Source: a virus. Taken from it: DNA of 64,000 nt. Position numbers and translations under genes: made by a program. The DNA is taken from the IMG/VR virus record IMGVR_UViG_3300017917_003637, positions 22,763 to 86,762 of that record; one strand, given 5' to 3'. Shown in pieces: positions 57,702-64,000 of the stretch. The notes under the pieces are model-generated. The model had not been told where the DNA came from. It did no database searches and saw nothing but the letters and a program-made list of their open reading frames with translations. Each line of letters opens with the position of its first letter. Position 1 is the first letter of the stretch.

Positions 57702-59348
57702 TTACAAAATTTTTATATATTCATCAATTATTTGTGTCGCTACATTAGAACTTTTAAATTTGTCCAAATCAGCAGGGATATCATGTAGTTTTTTACCTAA
57801 AATATTACCTGTTTCATCAACATCGTAAATCCAACCTTTTTTGCCACACATCCAACCTTCTATAGTTGTTCTACCTAACAATATTCCAGCTGTTTCATCA
57901 CATTGATGAATGTATTTCTCAACATTTGCGGTTGGTTCGAAATATTTCACATGTTCTTGGTTGTTTATTAACGCGTCTAAATAAGTATCGTTTTTCTTAC
58001 CAACAACCCATAACTCTTCATTATTTTCTTTTGTTTTGTTGATTAAATCTTCAATAGTTTTTTGTCTAAGATAATCAATAGTCCCAACAAATAATATTCT
58101 TTTCTTAGACCTAGATTCATTTGTTTTAACTGGTTTAAATTTAGTATCATCTATTGGATTGTAAATAACACTAACATTGTTTTCATCAATACCAAATTTA
58201 TCAACAATATGTTTTTTTATTTCTGGTCTTATAGCGATATAATTCTTAATCTGTGGTGATAAAACTGGTTCTTCTAAGGATATTACTTCGGAGTGTATTG
58301 AACATATCACTGGTGTTTCTGGATAAAATCTTAGTAAATGTTCAGTTACTGGTTTGTGGTTTAAATGTATTATGTCAAAATTTATATCTTGAATTTTATA
58401 CAAAGTGTTTGGGGATGATGGTGTATTACCATTAGGTGTGTTTAACATCCATTTACCATCGCCTAATTTATAACCTGGTGGTTCTTGTATGTTGTACATT
58501 TTGATACCCAATTTATGTGACAAACTTAAAAGTGGTTCACCAATATGTGAACAAATCGAAACATCATGGCCTAGTTTTTTTAATTGCTTAGCCAATTCAA
58601 AAACATATAGTTCTGAACCAGTGAAATTAGTATAACTTAAACAACCTATTAGTATTTTAAGTTTTTGGTTTTTTCTAAGCGTTCTTTTAACGTTTGCTGG
58701 TAAATTATCTTTAAAGGTTTCAGAAAAATTGATTCTATTGGTTTCCCATGCTTCATTAGTCATCCCTATTGATTGGTGGTTGACTCTAACGACAGTGGTA
58801 ACACCAACTTTAACTCCTTTTAAAAAGTTTTCAAAAGAAAACGTTACATCATAAAAGTGAAACCCTTCAACAGTTTCGTTAAATGTGTTTTTAATTCTGT
58901 TTTTATGAGCAGCAAACCAAACACCGTCCACAACCACAACTTCTTCTAAATCTTGTCCTAGGTCATCACTGTAGGTTGATAACCACGTCTTACCCTCGTG
59001 CGTGTGCGCGACTCTACCATACATCTTAGACCTGTTTTCCCACCATTGCCCTGATACTGGCATGTTTTTACTTCCAGCCACGCCAATAATACCATATTCT
59101 GGGTTCTTGTCAAATAATTTAACTAATTTGTTACCCCATTGTTTGGTTTCTATGGTTAAGTCATCATGACAGAATACAACTATATCGTATTTCGCTTGTT
59201 TTAAGCCACGATTATACGCGTGGGTTAATGATTCACCATTGTTTATGATTTCGATTACCTCAACGTGTTTATGCAAGCCAGATGACTTAATTAAGTGTTC
59301 TTTGTGTTGTGGATTTGTTTGTCTTGTACAATATACTATACTTACCAT
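57702..59348 (-). CDS. Two-domain glycosyltransferase (GT2-like plus GT4-like)
   Basis: A 548-residue protein. About 1-220 is a GT2-like domain: VSIVYCTRQTNPQHKEHL, then NNGESLTHAYNRGLKQAKYDIVVFCHDDL with the metal-binding HDD, and EVVVVDGVWFAA. About 228-545 is a GT-B domain of the GT4 type: LKILIGCLSYTNFTGSELYVFELAKQLKKLGHDVSI, then VSVIYNPIDDTKF and KKRILFVGTIDYLRQKTIEDL. Its E-x7-E region is partly degenerate (GRTTIEGWMCGKKG). One protein can thus add two sugars. It lies between the purine gene and the other glycan genes. Confidence 0.85.
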   Translation of the reverse strand: MVSIVYCTRQTNPQHKEHLIKSSGLHKHVEVIEIINNGESLTHAYNRGLKQAKYDIVVFCHDDLTIETKQWGNKLVKLFDKNPEYGIIGVAGSKNMPVSGQWWENRSKMYGRVAHTHEGKTWLSTYSDDLGQDLEEVVVVDGVWFAAHKNRIKNTFNETVEGFHFYDVTFSFENFLKGVKVGVTTVVRVNHQSIGMTNEAWETNRINFSETFKDNLPANVKRTLRKNQKLKILIGCLSYTNFTGSELYVFELAKQLKKLGHDVSICSHIGEPLLSLSHKLGIKMYNIQEPPGYKLGDGKWMLNTPNGNTPSSPNTLYKIQDINFDIIHLNHKPVTEHLLRFYPETPVICSIHSEVISLEEPVLSPQIKNYIAIRPEIKKHIVDKFGIDENNVSVIYNPIDDTKFKPVKTNESRSKKRILFVGTIDYLRQKTIEDLINKTKENNEELWVVGKKNDTYLDALINNQEHVKYFEPTANVEKYIHQCDETAGILLGRTTIEGWMCGKKGWIYDVDETGNILGKKLHDIPADLDKFKSSNVATQIIDEYIKIL

Positions 59349-59351
59349 GTA

Positions 59352-60347
59352 TTATTTTTTAAAACGATTATAAGCGTTGTCGCTTATTTTAATTATATCA
59401 GCTTTACCAATAAATTGACCAAGTGATTTAGCGTTGGAGTAGCTCATAGCTGAACGTAAATAATCTTCAAAGTTGCTAACCCATTGTTTTAAGGTGTATT
59501 CAGCTTTTCTAAATCTAACAACACCTTCAGAAGTTGTTAATTTAGTTTTACCCCATTTTTTTTGAACTTCTTTAGTGCTCATCCCTCTGAATTTTTTATA
59601 TACAGGTATTTTACGAGCGTATAACCAATCAGCAATTTCTTGCGGTATCCATATTTTTTTAAACAAATAGTTTTCACCACAAGAATCAATAGCCTTGTTA
59701 AATAAACTACCAACCATTACAAAATCAGCACCCAGAGCCAATGCTTTGATAACATCAGAATAATTCTGCATACCACCATCAGCAACAATATATGCTGCAT
59801 TGTCATATGTTTTTGAGATATCGTAACATTCTTTAATCAAAGAAGCCATTGGATAACCAACACCAGTGTGCACAGTAGTGCTACATCCACCTCCGTTGCC
59901 TATACCAACTCTAACAAAGTCGGCACCCGCCAAAGATAATTCTTCGTATGTTTTTGGGTTAGCTACGTTACCAACCATAAGGATTAAGTTAGGGTGTTTT
60001 TCTTTAACTTTTTTTACTGTATCGATTAACATTGTCATATGACCGTTAGCTATATCAATTAGATAAAAACCATTGTCTTTAAGATGACCAGTTAAAAACA
60101 TATCATTAAATTCAGTCAACGAATAAGAAGAAAAACCAGTTGTGTTTTCAACACCTCTTGGTGAGCAAGTAATAACTTTTAATTCATCAAACTTAGCCTC
60201 ATTTGTTTCATCTATTACAGTATCCATTGGTGCTGTAATAAGAGGTAAATACCCATTAACAAATGGGTTGATTTCTTTTCTACTATTAATTTTGGATTTA
60301 ATAGCAGGTCTGATTAGAATGTCGTTAAAATCAAATTTTGTTGCCAT
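59352..60347 (-). CDS. GMP reductase / IMP dehydrogenase family enzyme
   Basis: From the ATG at 60347 the protein has 331 residues. It has FDFNDILIRPAIKS at the start, LPLITAPMDTVIDE, LMVGNV, GADFVRVGIGNGGGCSTTVHTGVGYP at 141-166 with the catalytic C155, and YIVADGGMQNYSDVIKALALGADFVMVGSLF. There are no CBS domains, and the length fits GMP reductase better than full IMP dehydrogenase, but the reaction cannot be fixed from motifs. Either way it moves purine nucleotides between IMP, XMP and GMP. GDP-mannose, the fucose precursor, also derives from GTP. It adjoins dUTPase. Confidence 0.9.
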   Translation of the reverse strand: MATKFDFNDILIRPAIKSKINSRKEINPFVNGYLPLITAPMDTVIDETNEAKFDELKVITCSPRGVENTTGFSSYSLTEFNDMFLTGHLKDNGFYLIDIANGHMTMLIDTVKKVKEKHPNLILMVGNVANPKTYEELSLAGADFVRVGIGNGGGCSTTVHTGVGYPMASLIKECYDISKTYDNAAYIVADGGMQNYSDVIKALALGADFVMVGSLFNKAIDSCGENYLFKKIWIPQEIADWLYARKIPVYKKFRGMSTKEVQKKWGKTKLTTSEGVVRFRKAEYTLKQWVSNFEDYLRSAMSYSNAKSLGQFIGKADIIKISDNAYNRFKK

Positions 60348-60348
60348 A

Positions 60349-60933
60349 TTAATTTTTACCAGTTGAACCAAAACCACCAGAACCTCTTTCTGTGTCCTCG
60401 TTTATTTCACTAACTTTATTAAGATTAATAACTCTTTTACCAATTACAGATGCAATAACAGCTTGCGCTATTCTGTCGCCATGATTGATTTCGAATAATT
60501 CATCACCTAAATTAATTAGGATAACTTTTAATTCACCACGATAGTCGGCATCGATTGTTCCTGGTGTGTTCAAAACCGTCACACCATTCTTAGCTGCCAA
60601 CCCACTTCTAGGTCTTACTTGAATTTCTAGACCCTCTGGTAATTCAAAATACAACCCAGTTGGAACGATAACTCTTTTACCGACTGGTACAACTAGCATT
60701 TGAGATAAATTAGCTCTCAAATCAAAACCTGATGACCCAGATGTTGCATATTCTGGGTCAGGGTTATTGGATTCGTTTTTAAAGTTGATTTTCATTTTAT
60801 AAAAATCATCGTTTGGTGCTATGTTAGCAATGTTTGCACCAGAGAACTCTTTGTTGAAGTCATCTTCAGTGTAAGGGTCGTTTGGGTCAACCATCTTGAG
60901 AACCTTTTCTCTCATTTTTTCAATATCGTACAT
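60349..60933 (-). CDS. dut: dUTPase with N-terminal extension
   Basis: From the ATG at 60933 (TAG-T-ATG after the upstream gene) the protein has 194 residues. The five trimeric dUTPase motifs are present: [11 protein letters not shown] (66-76), [12 protein letters not shown] (107-118) with the catalytic-pocket serine, [15 protein letters not shown] (121-135), GDRIAQAVI (152-160) and a C-terminal [12 protein letters not shown] arm. The first 45 residues are an extension not needed for the fold. It hydrolyses dUTP to dUMP, feeding thymidylate synthase (13-14 kb) and keeping uracil out of DNA. Confidence 0.96.
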   Translation of the reverse strand: MYDIEKMREKVLKMVDPNDPYTEDDFNKEFSGANIANIAPNDDFYKMKINFKNESNNPDPEYATSGSSGFDLRANLSQMLVVPVGKRVIVPTGLYFELPEGLEIQVRPRSGLAAKNGVTVLNTPGTIDADYRGELKVILINLGDELFEINHGDRIAQAVIASVIGKRVINLNKVSEINEDTERGSGGFGSTGKN

Positions 60934-60934
60934 A

Positions 60935-61495
60935 CTATTCAGCTTTTTCGTGTTTAATCGCAAAGATGTTAGACATTTTTAACAACTCACCAAGAGTTGA
61001 ATTGTGATATTGAGCCATTTGGTCATCAGTTTTATCAAACATCATGATAGCTGAATACTCTTCTTCAGTAAATTTAATTCCGTGTGACATGGCGTAATAA
61101 AGACTTCTCTCGCTTACACGCATAGAAACCAAATCGTTGTTAAATTCATACATTTTACCTTGATTTTTTCTATGCCATTCAGATTCACATGGAACATATA
61201 AGTTTGCTTTACCAATTTGGTGTAATAAACAAACTTTAAGCAAAGATGCTTGACCTACTTGTTTATCTTCAGGTAATGCATTATTAAAACGGACAGCGTA
61301 GAACGCAACTCTAAGTAAATGGTCAATTAAACCACCCTCAAAAGCGTTATGTAAGCTGTCCATTGTAGATGCGGGAGCCTTGATAAAAGACTCACCTAAA
61401 AAAGACATGAGTTCATTGTTCATAAACTCATATTTGTTAGCTGTTTCAAAATATTTTTTAGTATTTGAAACAATTTTTTCTTGTGTTAAAGACAT
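60935..61495 (-). CDS. HD-domain-like protein with altered HD pair
   Basis: A 186-residue helical protein. It has [18 protein letters not shown] with the first histidine (H59), and [16 protein letters not shown] where an HD-type phosphohydrolase would have LLHDIGK. Here the metal-binding aspartate is Gln93. The overall order fits small HD domains. The catalytic metal site is therefore probably changed or lost. It starts the operon behind a host-type promoter and is directly followed by dUTPase, so a nucleotide-related role is likely. Confidence 0.65.
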   Translation of the reverse strand: MSLTQEKIVSNTKKYFETANKYEFMNNELMSFLGESFIKAPASTMDSLHNAFEGGLIDHLLRVAFYAVRFNNALPEDKQVGQASLLKVCLLHQIGKANLYVPCESEWHRKNQGKMYEFNNDLVSMRVSERSLYYAMSHGIKFTEEEYSAIMMFDKTDDQMAQYHNSTLGELLKMSNIFAIKHEKAE

Positions 61496-61529
61496 TGATT
61501 TTTATATTAAATAATTGTTATTCTTTTTA

Positions 61530-61560
61530 CAAATATACACATAAAAAACCAAAAAATCAA
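61530..61560 (-). promoter_or_regulatory. Bacteroidota-type promoter for the dut-glycan operon
   Basis: On the - strand TTG (61558-61560), a 20-base spacer and TATATTTG (61530-61537), 34 bases before the ATG at 61495. No terminator is seen between here and 46925. Confidence 0.65.
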
Positions 61561-61565
61561 TGTTT

Positions 61566-61955
61566 TTATAAATTAATTTTACTTACAAATTCACTGTATA
61601 TGGTACCACCTGTAATTGGTGGTGTAGGTAAATTTAACTCAGGGTCTTCTTCTAACCTATCCTTTTCAATTTTTTTATTAAAAGAGGCTTTTAAATCTTC
61701 AATTTCTTTTTTGTAATTATCTTCTTGAATTTTTAACGCTTTTTTGATGATAGCCTCATCATGGTTTTTAGTTTCAAGTTTATCCATAATAGATTTTGCT
61801 TTGGTAGCATCAAAAATTTCAAATTTTTGAGTTTTAGGTTGATTTTCCTCGGCAATTAAAACCTTTGGTTTGTTTTCATCAACTTTTACGTTGTCTTCTT
61901 TTAACATTTCAATCATGAAATCAAAAAGCATTTTTACGTCGTCTTTTCTAGCCAT
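61566..61955 (-). CDS. Unknown charged helical protein (129 aa)
   Basis: A 129-residue Lys/Glu-rich protein with a coiled-coil-like stretch (DEAIIKKALKIQEDNYKKEIEDLKASF) and a C-terminal segment LPTPPITGGTIYSEFVSKIN. It overlaps the upstream glycosyltransferase gene by 22 bases. No family recognised. Confidence 0.6.
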   Translation of the reverse strand: MARKDDVKMLFDFMIEMLKEDNVKVDENKPKVLIAEENQPKTQKFEIFDATKAKSIMDKLETKNHDEAIIKKALKIQEDNYKKEIEDLKASFNKKIEKDRLEEDPELNLPTPPITGGTIYSEFVSKINL

Positions 61956-63193
61956 AATTCTGGTTTTTTAGTTTTTGTTAGTTGTAAATATAAGTCTTTT
62001 CTTTGTCCAGTAACACTTTCCATTGAATACAAGTCTTTTACCGTGTTGTGTAAGTTTTCTTGCAACACTTTAATTATTTCTGGATTTTGAATTAATTTCT
62101 TAAGAGCAGTATACCAATCCTTATGGTTCTTTCTACTTTCAATTAAAATGCCGTTAGCGGTTTCATCAAAACCACCACCAAATTTAATCGCATTTTTTAG
62201 GTCTATTTTGTAAGGTCCAAAATCTTGGGCGATAATTGCTTTGTGGTGAAAACCAGCTTCAATTACTTTTAATTGACTCTTAACTTTGTTGAAAATATTT
62301 TCCTCTAACGGCGCTAATGAAATGTCAAATAAATTGTAGTTTGAAGCATAAGTTGAAATTGGTTTAGTCCAAACTCTTCTGTAAGGTTCGTTAGCCACAT
62401 TTGGATATTCATCTGTTGTAAATTTCATTAGGAAATTTTTATATTCAGGGCTAATGATAGTATAGTTGTCAGTAAAAATCTTTTCATATCGATACCAAAC
62501 ACTTTCCATTGGAGTGATATTCCTAACTCTTTGTTCACCTGTTCTAGAGTCAATATCAGTGTGGGTACCTCTAGTATCAAAACCACATAAAACAAATTGT
62601 ATTTTGTCTATAAGACCATCACCTTTTAATTTTGAAACAACACCATTTAAAATTTCCAAGTCTTTTAAGTGAGAAGAACCACCAAGCCAACCGATTCTAA
62701 TTCTATCTGATTTTTCTGGATTAGGCGTGAATTGTTTTTCTTTTGGGTCAACAGCATTTGGAAGTACAAATACGTTTTTATTGTATTTTCTAATTTCCTC
62801 TGCAAACAAAGGAGTTGTGGTTGTAACATTTCTAGCTATTCTAATGTTATCTAAGATTTTTTTGTCTAAACCAGAAGCCTTGATAATGTGGTAAGCTGGA
62901 TGGTGTGGACCTGGAGCCCAATAATCATCTAAATCCATAATACTAACAATACCTAAATTATCTAGTCTGTTTAATAATTCTGGCATACCCTCAAAAGAAC
63001 CTAACGTTCTATGATAATGAATAATGTCATATTGTTTTAACCACTCATCATTATCTAGTTGTGGTTCATAATCGATATCCACGTTAAATTCTTCAGAATA
63101 CATGTTCTCTAATGCGATGTGTGGATTGGTTGAGCGGAAGTACCCTACACCCGTTCTATCTGAGGGTACTACTAAAACTTTTATTTTTTTCAT
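61934..63193 (-). CDS. GT4-like glycosyltransferase
   Basis: A 419-residue GT-B protein. It has KIKVLVVPSDRTGVGYFRSTNPHIALE at the N-terminus, IVSIMDLDDYWAPGPHHPAY, VFVLPNAVDPKEKQF and RIRIGWLGGSSHLKDLEIL at the start of the second domain. It ends with FDISLAPLEENIFNKVKSQLKVIEAGFHHKAIIAQDFGPY, the nucleotide-sugar-binding region with the conserved K-x-x-L-K-x-x-E pattern. It lies outside the main glycan operon but in the same direction, and it overlaps the next gene by 22 bases. Substrates unknown. Confidence 0.85.
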   Translation of the reverse strand: MKKIKVLVVPSDRTGVGYFRSTNPHIALENMYSEEFNVDIDYEPQLDNDEWLKQYDIIHYHRTLGSFEGMPELLNRLDNLGIVSIMDLDDYWAPGPHHPAYHIIKASGLDKKILDNIRIARNVTTTTPLFAEEIRKYNKNVFVLPNAVDPKEKQFTPNPEKSDRIRIGWLGGSSHLKDLEILNGVVSKLKGDGLIDKIQFVLCGFDTRGTHTDIDSRTGEQRVRNITPMESVWYRYEKIFTDNYTIISPEYKNFLMKFTTDEYPNVANEPYRRVWTKPISTYASNYNLFDISLAPLEENIFNKVKSQLKVIEAGFHHKAIIAQDFGPYKIDLKNAIKFGGGFDETANGILIESRKNHKDWYTALKKLIQNPEIIKVLQENLHNTVKDLYSMESVTGQRKDLYLQLTKTKKPELWLEKTT

Positions 63194-63260
63194 GAAAAAT
63201 GTTTTAAAACTTTTTATTGATTTTTAAATATATTGAAAATAAATTTAATAGTAAATAACA

Positions 63261-63280
63261 AAGGGGCTTTTTAGCCCCTT
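63261..63280 (-). terminator. Hairpin terminator after the 63284 gene
   Basis: AAGGGGCT and AGCCCCTT pair around TTTT; the strong T-run is on the + strand, and the - strand tract (TTTGTTATTT) is weaker. The neighbouring gap 63194-63283 holds nothing else that I can recognise. Confidence 0.7.
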
Positions 63281-63283
63281 TTT

Positions 63284-63889
63284 TTAATTTTTTCTTTTTG
63301 TTTGTATTTTACCTTCTTTTATCAGAGTATTAATAGTCTTCTTGATTGTTTCTTCAGTTACTGTTTTATCGTAAACTTGTTTAAAGAACCTATTGATTGA
63401 TTCGTCAATCATATTTTGTAAATCTTTTCTGCTTATTGTAATCATATCAGACCCAGAACTTTCAGAAAGCATTTGTTTTTGTCTACCTTCGTTAGGTTTT
63501 CTTATTGTAGCACCAGTTAATTTAGCAATTGCTTCAGCGCTAACCTTTGATGGTGGTCCACTAAGTCTAGGGATTGGTTTGTTTAACATGGCTTCTTTTA
63601 CAGCTGGAGGTAAATTTGAAGACATTACTTGTTCTGGCGTATAATTATGATTTGGGATAACACCATTGGTAGCTGGTTGATAATTCTCATACATGGGTTC
63701 TCTTTCATCAGCTTCGCTATAAACTGGTGAATTGTCAAACATAGATTGATTATATGATTCTCTAGGGTCAAAGTCTTTACTTCTACTAGCTTTTTTTTCT
63801 GGTTCTCTAGATTCAACCACATTCATTACTTGTCTAGCCTTACCTAATATGCCGCTTAGCGCGCTTACATCTACTGGTCTTGGGTCCAT
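63284..63889 (-). CDS. Unknown protein, possible structural (201 aa)
   Basis: A 201-residue protein. The first 130 residues are polar, proline- and charge-rich and probably disordered. The C-terminal part is helical (ITISRKDLQNMIDESINRFFKQVYDKTVTEETIKKTINTLIKEGKIQTKRKN). Such a layout is common in phage head or assembly proteins. No family recognised. A further gene in the same direction lies only 4 bases upstream. Confidence 0.6.
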   Translation of the reverse strand: MDPRPVDVSALSGILGKARQVMNVVESREPEKKASRSKDFDPRESYNQSMFDNSPVYSEADEREPMYENYQPATNGVIPNHNYTPEQVMSSNLPPAVKEAMLNKPIPRLSGPPSKVSAEAIAKLTGATIRKPNEGRQKQMLSESSGSDMITISRKDLQNMIDESINRFFKQVYDKTVTEETIKKTINTLIKEGKIQTKRKN

Positions 63890-63893
63890 ATTA

Positions 63894-64000
63894 TTATTTG
63901 TTTAATTCTAAATTATTTTCTTCATCTTCTTCTGGTTCAACTTCTGGTTCAACTGGTTTTGGTTGAATACGTCTCATCGGTCTAACTGGTTGTCTAGCTG
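63894..64000 (-). CDS. C-terminal part of an unknown protein (5' end outside window)
   Basis: On the - strand the frame ending in TAA at 63894-63896 is open to the window edge, giving about 34 residues. It is Pro/Arg-rich (ARQPVRPMRRIQPKPVEPE), then acidic (EPEEDEENN). It is probably the disordered tail of a gene co-transcribed with 63284-63889. Function cannot be judged. Confidence 0.5.
   Translation of the reverse strand, partial: ARQPVRPMRRIQPKPVEPEVEPEEDEENNLELNK

Overview
The window looks like part of a large T4-like (myovirus-type) phage genome that infects a member of the Bacteroidota, probably a flavobacterium-like host. The T4 relationship is read directly from the head genes, which occur in T4 order on the + strand: terminase large subunit, portal, prohead core, gp21-type protease, acidic gp22-type scaffold and gp23-type major capsid protein. 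A gp5-type spike and a gp55-type late sigma factor lie on the - strand. The host assignment is inference. Several genes are preceded by a TTG, about 19-20 bases, then TATATTTG arrangement, which is the known Bacteroidota promoter pattern. Start codons are preceded by A-rich leaders, not GGAGG, and the DNA is strongly AT-rich.

Layout. 1-13 kb holds small early or accessory genes: HNH and PD-(D/E)XK nucleases, thioredoxin, a YkuK-like RNase H fold, an ABC ATPase plus GNAT pair, a metallopeptidase, a ClpC-type unfoldase and a KTSC protein. 13-14.4 kb is a long thymidylate synthase. 14.4-24.8 kb holds virion genes: a BspA/DUF285 repeat fibre, its small paralogue and a set of acidic, Cys-containing structural proteins. 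24.9-35.9 kb is the packaging and head module. 35.9-42.3 kb (- strand) holds baseplate and virion proteins ending at the spike. 42.3-46.9 kb (- strand) holds the late sigma factor, two glycosyltransferases, a HAD-like protein and PhoH. 46.9-59.3 kb (- strand) is a glycan island. 59.3-61.5 kb is a nucleotide module (GMP reductase/IMPDH-like, dUTPase, HD-like protein). 61.5-64 kb holds another glycosyltransferase and structural or unknown genes.

The glycan island carries GDP-mannose dehydratase, GDP-fucose synthase, a GT11-type and a GT10-type fucosyltransferase, at least seven further glycosyltransferase-like genes and three FkbM-type methyltransferases. Together these could make GDP-L-fucose from host GDP-mannose and build a methylated, fucosylated glycan on the virion or another acceptor. 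The acceptor cannot be read from the sequence.

Two further signals stand out. Many scattered small proteins begin with a short helix ending in (I/L)-x-E, which matches the cleavage consensus of T4 gp21 and suggests capsid-targeted cargo. A second recurrent upstream element, ATATTTAT(A/T), precedes many genes, including most head genes, and may be the late promoter of this phage. Two genes are split by -1 frame changes exactly at homopolymers (A10 and T9): either programmed slippage or sequencing error.

No tRNA gene, CRISPR array, insertion sequence or origin was recognised. No gene-free stretch exceeds 300 bases.
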